Of a DNA stretch of 14,336 bases, positions 6,634-13,254 are shown one piece after another. Source of the DNA: Chloroflexota bacterium (GTDB taxonomy: Bacteria; Chloroflexota; Dormibacteria; CF-121); the NCBI GenBank assembly GCA_005889395.1, contig VBFX01000216.1, positions 1-14,336 of the forward strand, written 5' to 3'. Positions within the stretch are counted from its first letter, which is position 1; each line of letters starts with the position of its first letter. The notes below the pieces were generated by a model that was given only the letters and a program-made list of their open reading frames with translations, did no database searches and had not been told where the DNA came from. Both the position numbers and the translations under genes were made by a program.

Positions 6634-6652
6634 CCTGCGGTAATCAAGGAAC
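6631..6652. repeat. Inverted repeat in the YceI-HxlR divergent region
   Basis: A perfect six-base inverted repeat, GTTCCT at 6631-6636 and AGGAAC at 6647-6652, with a 10-base spacer. It directly abuts the YodB-like palindrome and lies just before the likely start of the HxlR transcript. It could be a second operator half-site pair or a chance repeat. Confidence 0.35.
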
Positions 6653-6670
6653 GGCGCTACACTGGGCGGC

Positions 6671-7027
6671 GTGAGGCGGAGGCTGGAAGAGCGCGCACGC
6701 GAATGCGATGAGCGCCTGACCCAGGCCTTCACCTTGTTGGGCAAGCGCTGGTCCGGCGTTATCCTCGGGCTACTCCTCCAGGGCCCAGCACGGTTTGCCG
6801 TCCTGGCTCGGACGATTCCCGGGATCAGCGAGCGCATGCTGTCCGACCGGCTAAACGAGCTGGCCCGTGCCGGCCTGGTCGATCGGACGGTTCTCGACGG
6901 TCCCCCGCTCGGCGTGGTCTACCGGCTGACCGAGAGCGGCCGCGCGATTGGCCCCGGCCTTCTGAGGCTGGGCGAGTGGGCGGAACGGTACATGACGCCT
7001 CCCGCGACGCGACGCAAGAAAGCCTGA
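6671..7027 (+). CDS. HxlR-family winged-helix transcriptional regulator
   Basis: From GTG 6671 the protein has 118 residues, typical of HxlR (DUF24) regulators. The family core is plain: FTLLGKRWSGVILGLLLQGPARFAVL at about 21-46, the recognition helix region IPGISERMLSDRLNELARAGLVDR at about 49-72, then the wing and VYRLTESGRAIGPGLLRLGEWAERY. One cysteine (C12) sits just before the winged helix, where redox-sensing DUF24 members carry their reactive cysteine. It probably binds as a dimer to the palindrome at 6618-6633 and controls both itself and the YceI gene. No Shine-Dalgarno sequence is obvious. TACACT seven bases before the GTG could be a -10 box for a nearly leaderless message. The AI-2E-type permease gene follows after 47 bases. 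Confidence 0.93.
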   Translation: MRRRLEERARECDERLTQAFTLLGKRWSGVILGLLLQGPARFAVLARTIPGISERMLSDRLNELARAGLVDRTVLDGPPLGVVYRLTESGRAIGPGLLRLGEWAERYMTPPATRRKKA

Positions 7028-7074
7028 CCTAGCGGCACGCACCATCCGATCGGCCGGTCTGCGAGACTGGCCAC

Positions 7075-8283
7075 ATGGCGAGCCACGAGCCGGGCGGACA
7101 GTTGTCGAGGGCCTGGCGCCACCTCGACCGCCCCGTCCGCATCCTGGTCTACCTGCTGATCGCGCTTTCGGTGGTGATGCTGTATCACCAGAGTGAGTAC
7201 CTCGTCGTCAAAGTGTTCAACGTTTTCCTGCTGTTCGTCTTCGCCGCGATCATCGCCCTGCTGCTGACACCGGTGATCGACCGGATGGAGGCGCTACCCA
7301 TCTTCAAGGGCCACCGAGTCGTCGCCGTGATCCTGCTGTACGTGGTCATCATTGGCTTGGTCGCCGGCGTGATTGCGCTCGTAACGCCGGCGCTGATCGG
7401 CCAGGCCAAGCAATTGCCCGCACTCGAAACGCGCGCCATCGCGCTGGTCCGCGACCTGCAGGACGCGATCGATAACGCCGGCATACCCCTCAAGTTGAGT
7501 CTGCCGAGCGCGAGCGGTGGGATCAGCACGGCCGTGCTGGGGTCCGTCCTCGGCATCCTGACGGGGACGCTGGGGACGCTGATCAACATCCTCCTCGTGA
7601 TCGTGATCTCGATCTACCTGCTGGTGGAAGGCCGCCAGCTGATCGCGAGTATGCGCAAAGTCTTTCCCGGCCGCGAAGAGGTCTACGACTTCACGTTGGT
7701 CGCGGTCGGCACAACCGTGGGCCAGTACGCGCGAGGCCAGCTGATTATGTCGTTTGTCATGGGCGCGTACACCGGCCTCGCCATGACGCTGATTGGCGTG
7801 CCGTACGCGGTGGTGCTCGGAATTCTGACCTTTTTCCTGGAGTTCCTGCCGCTGATCGGGGCGCCGGTCGGGATGGGCGTGGCCGTGCTCATTGCGCTCG
7901 CCTTCAAGGGGCCGCTGGTCGGGTTGCTCGCGCTGATCATCGCGCTCGGCGGCCACGCGATCGAGGCCTACATCCTGGGGCCGCGCGTGACCGGGTCCGC
8001 GACGCGCATCCATCCACTGGTCGCCATGGCGGCCCTCTTGATCGGCGCCGAGCTGGCCGGCATTCTGGGTGCCCTGTTCGGCGTGCCCATCGCCGCCCTC
8101 GCCAACGTCTTTCTCGGCGCCCTATACCGCGCACGTCGCGGCGAGGGCACTCCCCTCTCCGCAAGCCCGTCGGGGGAAGTGCACGCGGAAGCCTTGCCGC
8201 GCCTGTCCGAAGAGATCAGCGAGGTGGCCGAGGAAGGTCCGATCGTAGATAAGCCCGTCCCGCACACCGCCGGCGAACGCTGA
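7075..8283 (+). CDS. AI-2E-family (TqsA/YhhT-like) permease
   Basis: A 402-residue integral membrane protein with about eight hydrophobic segments: residues 22-42, 48-68, 82-107, 165-188, a cluster between 225 and 295, and the C-terminal PLVAMAALLIGAELAGILG region. The soluble loop between the third and fourth segments (about 108-160) matches the extended region of this family. Family signatures include FFLEFLPLIGAPVG and ILGPRVTGSATRIHPL followed by GALFGVPIAA. Members export signal molecules or act as ion antiporters, so the substrate is not predictable. The last 50 residues form a charged, disordered-looking tail rich in Glu. The start has no strong ribosome site but sits right before the first polar-to-hydrophobic transition. 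It may be co-transcribed with the HxlR gene 47 bases upstream. Confidence 0.94.
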   Translation: MASHEPGGQLSRAWRHLDRPVRILVYLLIALSVVMLYHQSEYLVVKVFNVFLLFVFAAIIALLLTPVIDRMEALPIFKGHRVVAVILLYVVIIGLVAGVIALVTPALIGQAKQLPALETRAIALVRDLQDAIDNAGIPLKLSLPSASGGISTAVLGSVLGILTGTLGTLINILLVIVISIYLLVEGRQLIASMRKVFPGREEVYDFTLVAVGTTVGQYARGQLIMSFVMGAYTGLAMTLIGVPYAVVLGILTFFLEFLPLIGAPVGMGVAVLIALAFKGPLVGLLALIIALGGHAIEAYILGPRVTGSATRIHPLVAMAALLIGAELAGILGALFGVPIAALANVFLGALYRARRGEGTPLSASPSGEVHAEALPRLSEEISEVAEEGPIVDKPVPHTAGER

Positions 8284-8286
8284 CGC

Positions 8287-8577
8287 CTACGCCTGGGGCG
8301 CCATCCGGAGGTACGCCGCGCCGCGCGCCTCGAGATAGGTCGCCGACGGCGTCTCGACGATCCGCGCAATCGCGTTCTGGCACGCCGGACAGCGCAGGAC
8401 GATGCCGGGACCCCGGATGAAGGCCATCAGGGCGCCCATCTGCGCATCGCGGGCACAGCCGGCGCAGCGGGCAATCGCCATCGTCATGTCGCGACCAAAG
8501 ATCTGCTCGAGCTGTCCGGCGACCGCATTTCCATCGACCATCAAGGCGGTATTCATGTCGGCCTGGTCGTTGTCCAT
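8287..8577 (-). CDS. DUF6510 family protein (two-CxxC zinc-ribbon-like)
   Basis: A 96-residue protein with two CxxC knuckles, C38-x2-C41 and C63-x2-C66, in the contexts ARCAGCA and LRCPACQ. The N-terminal half has DGNAVAGQLEQIFGRDMT, which I recognise as the DUF6510 pattern. The four cysteines predict a bound Zn or possibly a rubredoxin-like Fe. The function is unknown. It starts 12 bases after the flavoprotein stop, with GGAGG (8585-8589) seven bases before the ATG and touching that stop codon, so it is the third gene of the molybdoprotein-flavoprotein operon. Its placement suggests an electron-transfer, maturation or regulatory partner for those enzymes. That is inference. Confidence 0.88.
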   Translation of the reverse strand: MDNDQADMNTALMVDGNAVAGQLEQIFGRDMTMAIARCAGCARDAQMGALMAFIRGPGIVLRCPACQNAIARIVETPSATYLEARGAAYLRMAPQA

Positions 8578-8589
8578 GGTTGTGCCTCC

Positions 8590-9333
8590 TCAGGCTCCAG
8601 TCGGGCCAAAGCGTTCCGTGCGAATCTGCTCGATCGGTAACTCCATCTGAACCAGTGCGTTCGCGACCGCCTCGACCAGCAAGGTGGGTCCGCACACGTA
8701 GACGCGGGCGCGCCTGTCGAACGGCCTCATCACCTCCGCCAGCATCGTCGCATCGATCCGGCGCCGGTACCCCGTCCACCCCGCCGGCGGCTGGCGAGTG
8801 AAGGTGTAGAACGGCTCGAAAGTCGGGTCGGCGGCGGCCATCCCGTCGAGCTCGTCGCGATAGATGACATCCTCCGCGCTGCGGCTGCTGTATAGAATCC
8901 TCGCCGGCAGGGTCGAGTGCTGGGCGGCACGATGCCGGAGCATCGCCATCAACGGCACCACGCCCGAGCCACCGCCGACCAGCAACAGCGGGCCACCGAG
9001 ACTCACCTCCCACACGAAATATCCGCCGATCGGCCCGCGCAGCTCGAGCTGGTCACCCGGCATCAGCACGTCGTGCAGGTAGGGCGAAACCTCCCCGTCC
9101 GGAATGCGTTCGACCGTCAACTCGATCTCACCCAAGCGTTCGGGCGGAGAGGCGATGGAGTAGCTGCGCTGCGTCTGGTAGCCGTCGGGCGCTGTCAGGC
9201 GGACGTCGTAGTGCTGCCCCGGACGGTGGGCCATCCATTTTGGCAGCGCGAACGAGAAACTCTTCGTCTGCCGAGTTTCGGGCCGGATGGCGGTGACCCT
9301 CCCGGCCTGCCACTCGAGCACCGGCTGCACCAC
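8590..9333 (-). CDS. FNR-like FAD/NAD(P) oxidoreductase
   Basis: I choose GTG 9333, giving 247 residues; the frame extends to 9447 but that part overlaps the sulfite-oxidase-like gene and matches no domain. The FAD-binding beta-barrel carries RSYSIAS (residues 56-62), the RxYS flavin motif. The Rossmann-like NAD(P) domain carries LLLVGGGSGVVPLMAML (around 116-132), YSSRSAEDVIYRDEL, and VYVCGPTLLVEAV near 211-223. The C-terminus ERFGPTG is typical. No 2Fe-2S domain is attached. It should move electrons from NAD(P)H to a partner. The GTG lies two bases after the stop of the molybdoprotein gene, so the pair is translationally coupled and the molybdoprotein is the likely partner. GTG 9330 is an alternative start. 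Confidence 0.93.
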   Translation of the reverse strand: MVQPVLEWQAGRVTAIRPETRQTKSFSFALPKWMAHRPGQHYDVRLTAPDGYQTQRSYSIASPPERLGEIELTVERIPDGEVSPYLHDVLMPGDQLELRGPIGGYFVWEVSLGGPLLLVGGGSGVVPLMAMLRHRAAQHSTLPARILYSSRSAEDVIYRDELDGMAAADPTFEPFYTFTRQPPAGWTGYRRRIDATMLAEVMRPFDRRARVYVCGPTLLVEAVANALVQMELPIEQIRTERFGPTGA

Positions 9334-9335
9334 GA

Positions 9336-9950
9336 TCAGTCCCCGCTGTACCGCTCTTCCTTCCAGGGGTCGCCGTGGATGTGGTAGCCGAGCGACTCCC
9401 AGAAGCCGGGCTGGTTTCGCTCCACGACCCGAAGGCCCCGGATCCACTTGGCGCTCTTCCAGAAATAGAGGTGCGGCACGACCAGCCTCGCCGGCCCGCC
9501 GTGGACCGGCTCGAGCGGCTTGTCGTCGAACTGGTAGGCCACGAAGGCCTGCCCATTCACCATCTCATCGAGGGGCAGGTTGGTGGTGTAGCCGCCGTCG
9601 CTGTAGGCCATCACGTACCGTCCCGCGGGATCGACCTGGACGGCCTGCAGCAGGGTGTCGACGCTGACAGCAAGCCATTTGGTGTCGAGCTTGGTCCATT
9701 TCGTGACGCAGCTGATGTCGATGGTATAGGTCTGCGTGGGGAGTTTCTGAAATTCCTCCCAGCTCCAGGTCACCGGCGACTGGACGAGGCCCTCGATCGT
9801 AAAGGACCATCGGTCGAGCGGGGTATGGGGCGTCGGTCCCGCCGAGAGCACCGGGAAATCCGTGACCAGATACTGACCAGGCGGTAGGCGATTTTCAACC
9901 TCCGCCGGTCGCCGGCGTCCAAGGAATCCGCGCGAGATCAAACCAGCCAT
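9336..9950 (-). CDS. Sulfite-oxidase-like molybdopterin oxidoreductase (YedY/MsrP-fold), cytoplasmic
   Basis: The 204-residue protein has the oxidoreductase molybdopterin-binding domain: PLDRWSFTIEGLV, WSWEEFQKLP, and TIDISCVTKWTKLDTKWLAVS, where C81 is the expected molybdenum ligand. Further on are VMAYSDGGYTTNLPLDE, HGGPARLVVPHLYFWKSAKWIRG and the C-terminal GYHIHGDPWKEERY. All are usual for short sulfite-oxidase-like proteins. No Tat or Sec signal is present, unlike MsrP, so it is probably cytoplasmic. No haem or dimerisation domain is fused. The substrate is unknown; sulfite, sulfoxides or N-oxides are possible. The start is supported by GGAGG (9958-9962) seven bases upstream. It is the first gene of a three-gene operon with an FNR-like reductase and DUF6510. 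Confidence 0.94.
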   Translation of the reverse strand: MAGLISRGFLGRRRPAEVENRLPPGQYLVTDFPVLSAGPTPHTPLDRWSFTIEGLVQSPVTWSWEEFQKLPTQTYTIDISCVTKWTKLDTKWLAVSVDTLLQAVQVDPAGRYVMAYSDGGYTTNLPLDEMVNGQAFVAYQFDDKPLEPVHGGPARLVVPHLYFWKSAKWIRGLRVVERNQPGFWESLGYHIHGDPWKEERYSGD

Positions 9951-9994
9951 CGCCGACCCTCCTCACCTGAGCGCGCTGACGGATTACCTCAAGC

Positions 9995-10577
9995 CTAGTC
10001 CTGTGCGATCACGTACGCACGAACCGGAAACGTCGCGCCGCCGACCCACGCGATGGGGACGGCGTGCAGGCGCCCGGCGTGCGACGCCAGGGAGGCGAGG
10101 TTGGTCATGTGCTCGCAGATGGGGATGCCGGCGCCGAGCAAGGACGTGTGTGCCGGTCGCGACATGTCGGCGGTGTCGTCAATGTTCAGCGAGTCGATCC
10201 CGACCAGCGCCGCGCCAGCCTCAACGAGCCTCTCGCACGCGGCGGCGGTCAAATACGGGTTGGCCCCGAAGTAGCGGTCAGTGCCCCAGTGGTTCGAGAA
10301 GTCCGTGCGCACGAGGACGGCCGTGCCGCGCAGGGTCGGCGAGGCGCTCGAGCGGAAGTCCAGCAAGGTCGGTGCCCGCCCGGAACCGATGCCGAGGCGA
10401 GTCGACATAGGTCCCGGTGTTGCCACAAAGATGCAGCGAGGCGATCAAGAACTCCGATTTGCCCTCGTAGCGAGAGGCGTCATAGTTGTTGAGGACCTCG
10501 ACGCGCGGCGTCGGCAACGGCCGGTAGGTTTCCATCCCCTCGACCACCGGGTGGCTCACCTCGACGAACCGCCTCAC
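9995..10577 (-). pseudogene. Cyclase / kynurenine-formamidase-like protein, frameshifted with apparent internal deletion
   Basis: Two overlapping minus-strand frames each hold half of a PF04199-type cyclase. The first (GTG 10577 onward) reads MRRFVEVSHPVVEGMETYRP, then HLCGNTGTYVDSPRHRF, the metal-site region, and DLAGLPLERLAD. The second (ending at 9995) reads RGTAVLVRTDFSNHWGTDRYFG, GAALVGIDSLNIDDTADMSRPAHT and a PVRAY end. They join near 10333-10337: dropping one G of the GGG at 10333-10335 (plus strand) would give LADL-RGTAVLVR. In relatives as I remember them (for example KynB), some 25-30 residues lie between these landmarks, so the join also seems to have lost a segment, leaving about 193 residues instead of about 215. 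The metal motif is the GNTGTY variant rather than HTGTH, which I believe is subfamily-typical. It could be a pseudogene or an assembly error. Confidence 0.85.
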
Positions 10578-10622
10578 AGCGGCAGCTTAGCAACGGGGCG
10601 CACTGACTCGATTCGCATTGCC

Positions 10623-11258
10623 CTAGCGAACGACGCGGTACCTGACGTGCGTCACTGCTGGTGACGCGATCACCTCGATGGGTTCGAGGCGGGGATCTCC
10701 GACGTGCTCCAGCAGTCGCTCGCCGGCTCCCAGCACGAGCGGCACGATGTGCAGGTAGAGCTCGTCGAGAAGGCCTGCGCGAAGGTATTGCTGCACCGTA
10801 TGAGCGCCGCCCGCGATATCGATATCCCTGTCGCCGGCGGCCGACCGCGCCTGCCGCAGCGCCGATTCGAATCCATCGGTCACAAAGTTGAACGTCGTGC
10901 CACCTTGCATCGCGAGGGGTTTGCGCGCGTGATGCGTGAGGACAAATACCGGAACGTGGTAGGGAGGGTCGTCGCCCCACCAGCCGGTCCAGCTCTCGTT
11001 CCACGGGCCGTCGCCGCCCCCGAACATCTTGCGGCCCATGATGTAGGCGCCGACATTCGTGAAGAGACCGCGGACCACTGTCGAGTCTTTTGTGTCGGGG
11101 CCGCCTTCCTCACCATGTTGCTCCCGCCAGCTCGCCGTCTCGAACACCCACTGGTGCAGGCGCATGCCGCCTTCCCCGATCGGGTTCTCCAGGCTCTGGT
11201 TTGGCCCAGCGACGAAACCGTCGAGTGAGATGGAAATCTGGCAGTTGACGGAGCTCAT
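10623..11258 (-). CDS. Dihydrofolate-reductase-like / RibD C-terminal domain protein
   Basis: From ATG 11258 the protein has 211 residues. It shows the RibD_C/DHFR-like pattern: CQISISLDGFVAGP at the N-terminus, AYIMGRKMFGGG near 71-82, VPVFVLTHHAR, and GDRDIDIAGGAHTVQQYLRAG near 145-165 leading to LLDELYLHIVPLVLG. The family binds NADPH; most stand-alone members have no proven substrate, and this one need not be a true dihydrofolate reductase. The frame is open to 11291, but ATG 11258 fits family N-termini and lies four bases after the DUF5946 stop, so the two genes are coupled. Confidence 0.93.
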   Translation of the reverse strand: MSSVNCQISISLDGFVAGPNQSLENPIGEGGMRLHQWVFETASWREQHGEEGGPDTKDSTVVRGLFTNVGAYIMGRKMFGGGDGPWNESWTGWWGDDPPYHVPVFVLTHHARKPLAMQGGTTFNFVTDGFESALRQARSAAGDRDIDIAGGAHTVQQYLRAGLLDELYLHIVPLVLGAGERLLEHVGDPRLEPIEVIASPAVTHVRYRVVR

Positions 11259-11262
11259 GCCC

Positions 11263-11772
11263 TTAAGACGTCCGCCGCCTGCCAGAATCATCGGTCATCC
11301 CAACCATCTCTCTTACACGGCGATGCTCCGATGACCAGGCGCTCCAGACACTGGCACACCATGCCATCAGCTTCTCGTCACGGGCCGGCCCCGGCTCGAC
11401 CGCGTGGACGTCGGCCACCGTCAACGGCCCGACATCCTGTGGTGGCTCGAATCGGGGCCACGGCTTGAAGGCACGGGCCATCCGGATGTGCGCCTGTTGA
11501 ACCTGGCGGCCGGTGAACCCGCGTTCAACCGCCATGTAGAGGCCGGCAAGCGCGAAAGCCGCCCCGATCGTTGACCGAGACTGACGAACATGCTGGGCGC
11601 CATAGACATCGACCAGGTGCTGGTGGATGAACCGGGGATCGCCGTGGGCGAGCGTGTAGTAGGAGAGCTGATGCATGAGCGCGCGACACTCCCCGGAAGC
11701 GTTCGCCTTCGGATCCGGTTCCAGGTCAAGGCTCGGGCGTTGCAGGCCGCATCCCGGGCAAACGACCAGCAC
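11263..11772 (-). CDS. DUF5946 family protein
   Basis: A 169-residue protein from GTG 11772. The N-terminus carries a CPGCGL knuckle (C5, C8), with a third cysteine in GECRALMHQLSYY at residue 29 and the histidine-rich stretch FIHQHLVDVYGAQH around 48-61. IGAAFALAGLYMAVERGFTGRQVQ follows. This layout matches DUF5946 as I know it. The Cys/His pattern suggests a metal site. No reaction is known to me. It ends four bases before the RibD_C-like gene and diverges from the sigma-factor gene, with 41 bases between the two starts. GGAAGGAG lies well upstream of the GTG, too far for an ideal ribosome site. Confidence 0.87.
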   Translation of the reverse strand: MLVVCPGCGLQRPSLDLEPDPKANASGECRALMHQLSYYTLAHGDPRFIHQHLVDVYGAQHVRQSRSTIGAAFALAGLYMAVERGFTGRQVQQAHIRMARAFKPWPRFEPPQDVGPLTVADVHAVEPGPARDEKLMAWCASVWSAWSSEHRRVREMVGMTDDSGRRRTS

Positions 11773-11781
11773 CGCAGATGA

Positions 11782-11807
11782 GTTTAGGGGCTCCTTCCCG
11801 TCTAAAC
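11782..11807. promoter_or_regulatory. Inverted repeat in the DUF5946-sigma factor divergent region
   Basis: A perfect six-base inverted repeat, GTTTAG (11782-11787) and CTAAAC (11802-11807), separated by 14 bases, fills most of the 41-base gap between the two divergent starts. Centre-to-centre spacing of 20 bases is close to two helical turns, as for a dimeric regulator. A chance repeat is possible. Confidence 0.35.
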
Positions 11808-11813
11808 CGTACG

Positions 11814-12806
11814 ATGAGCCTTGTGCAGGCGAATCGCACCGCGGCCCCCGCCGAGCTGGAGAGCGAGCTGGAGCAGTACCGGCATGAGCTGATCGGCTAC
11901 TGCTACCGCATGCTCGGCTCCCCGTTCGAGGCGGAGGATGCGGTGCAGGAGACGATGCTGCGCGCCTGGCGCGGTTACGAGCGCTTCGAGGGCCGCGCCG
12001 CCGTGCGCTCGTGGATCTACCGGATCGCGACCAATGTCTGCCTCGACATGGTGGAAGGCCGCAACCGCCGGGCTCGTCCGATGGATCTGGGGCCGGCGCG
12101 GGCTCCGGTTGAGACGAATGCCCATTGGATGCCGGAAGTCGCCTGGCTGGAGCCCATTCCGGACAGCCTTCTTGCCGAGGAGGGTGATCCCGCAGAGCTG
12201 GCGGTGACGCGGGAATCGATCCGGCTCGCGTTCGTCGCGACGCTCCAGCATCTTCCTCCCCGCCAGCGCGCCGTATTGATCCTCTGCGAGGTCCTCCGCT
12301 GGAAGGCCAAGGAAGTTGCCGAGCTGCTCAAGACCAGCGTGCCGTCGGTCAACAGCGCGCTGCAGCGCGCGCGGGAGACGCTCGAGGCGAGCGGGGTCAG
12401 CGCGAGCGACCCGGTGCCGCCAATGGACGATGCTCGGAAGCAGCTCCTCGCCCGCTACGTGCAGGCCTTCGAACGCTACGACCTGAATGCCCTGACCTCG
12501 CTGATCCAGGAGGACGCGCGGCAGTCGATGCCGCCGTACGACCTGTGGTTGCGCGGCCGGGACGACATCCTCGCCTGGTGGTTCGGCCCCGGCATCGGCT
12601 GTCGCGGCTCGCGGCTCCTGCCAACGATGGGGGCGAACGGTTGCGTGGCTTTCGGGCAGTACAAACCGAGTCAGTCCGGCAGCGGCCGGGATCCATGGTC
12701 GCTCCTGGTCGTCGAGACCGAGGGCGACCGCATCCGCGAGTTCACGTTCTTCCTCGACACCGCCAGGCTGTTTCCACTGTTCGGCCTGCCCCCGCACGTC
12801 GACTGA
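11814..12806 (+). CDS. ECF-type sigma factor with C-terminal SnoaL-like domain (SigX5/SigG-like, TIGR02960 type)
   Basis: From ATG 11814 the protein has 330 residues. Region sigma-2 spans about 20-80 (HELIGYCYRMLGSPFEAEDAVQET; RSWIYRIATNVCLDMV). The linker has the conserved WLEPIPDSLL at 111-120. Region sigma-4 spans about 137-190 (AFVATLQHLPPRQRAVLILCEV; SVPSVNSALQRARETLE). Residues 205-325 form a SnoaL-like domain (ARYVQAFERYDLNALTSLIQED; SMPPYDLWLRGRDDILAWW). Together this is the SigX5/SigG layout. Such fused domains are thought to control the sigma factor in place of, or along with, an anti-sigma factor. No anti-sigma gene is visible nearby. ATG 11778 is in frame but only six bases from the divergent DUF5946 start, so 11814 is preferred. 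Its regulon cannot be told from here. Confidence 0.93.
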   Translation: MSLVQANRTAAPAELESELEQYRHELIGYCYRMLGSPFEAEDAVQETMLRAWRGYERFEGRAAVRSWIYRIATNVCLDMVEGRNRRARPMDLGPARAPVETNAHWMPEVAWLEPIPDSLLAEEGDPAELAVTRESIRLAFVATLQHLPPRQRAVLILCEVLRWKAKEVAELLKTSVPSVNSALQRARETLEASGVSASDPVPPMDDARKQLLARYVQAFERYDLNALTSLIQEDARQSMPPYDLWLRGRDDILAWWFGPGIGCRGSRLLPTMGANGCVAFGQYKPSQSGSGRDPWSLLVVETEGDRIREFTFFLDTARLFPLFGLPPHVD

Positions 12807-12811
12807 CGCCG

Positions 12812-13102
12812 TCAGGCCGGCAGCACGTCCCTCAATCCCATGAAGGTCACGAGCTCACGGAGCTCGGGCGACGCGCCTCGCAGCCTCATCCGGCACTGAT
12901 GGCGGCCCGCGGCGAGCTGGAGCCGGGCCAGGGCGTCAACGGTCACCGCGTCGGCGGTGATCCCGTCGACGTCGCAGACCGCAACGGCGGCGTCGCACCC
13001 TTCGAGTAGCGCGCAGACGCGCCGGTATAGACCGGGCAGGTCGGTGGGTGCGATCGGCCCGCTGATCAGGATCGTAATCGAGCCGCGCTCTGGCGTCGGC
13101 AT
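12812..13102 (-). CDS. STAS-domain protein lacking the phosphorylatable serine
   Basis: A 96-residue single STAS domain: ITILISGPIAPTDLPGLYRRV, VAVCDVDGITADAVTVDALARLQLAAGRH and the C-terminal MRLRGASPELRELVTFMGLRDVL. In SpoIIAA-type anti-anti-sigma factors the helix start reads DSSG with a phosphorylated serine; here the matching stretch is TADAVTVDAL, with no serine. It may therefore act as a constitutive binding module or be controlled otherwise. From memory this variant occurs in several actinobacterial STAS proteins. It converges on the sigma-factor gene with five bases between the stops, so a functional link is plausible but they are not in one operon. Confidence 0.88.
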   Translation of the reverse strand: MPTPERGSITILISGPIAPTDLPGLYRRVCALLEGCDAAVAVCDVDGITADAVTVDALARLQLAAGRHQCRMRLRGASPELRELVTFMGLRDVLPA

Positions 13103-13254
13103 CGTATGTCCAATCCGTTAGACGGCCGGCACCTCGAGAACTCATCGGGTGCCTGCGGAGCGATGACTTTTTCTGAGACCGGTCGTCTTAATGGGCGACA
13201 ACTCATCGACGCCATCACGCCGGTCAACCGTCGAAGTTCCATAAAGGAAGGATC
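13103..13254. other. Divergent intergenic region between STAS and serine-hydrolase genes
   Basis: This 152-base gap must hold promoters for both flanking genes. It contains a nine-base direct repeat AACTCATCG (13139-13147 and 13200-13208) and AAGGAAGG before the hydrolase ATG, a good ribosome site. I see no convincing -35/-10 pair and no RNA gene. Confidence 0.4.

Noticed and set aside
7294..8013. A 239-codon antisense frame within the AI-2E-type permease gene
   Set aside because: The product is a Gln/Asp/Arg-rich sequence with no motif, the mirror of hydrophobic codons on the plus strand. It is a shadow.
10278..10426. Two separate overlapping cyclase genes instead of one broken gene
   Set aside because: The N-terminal frame loses all family similarity after the join, and the second frame has none before it. 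Each holds only half the fold.
11802..12797. A 331-codon open frame antisense to the sigma-factor gene
   Set aside because: The plus strand encodes clear sigma-2, sigma-4 and SnoaL-like domains. The antisense frame is open because of GC-rich third codon positions and is full of Arg, Gly and His with no domain.
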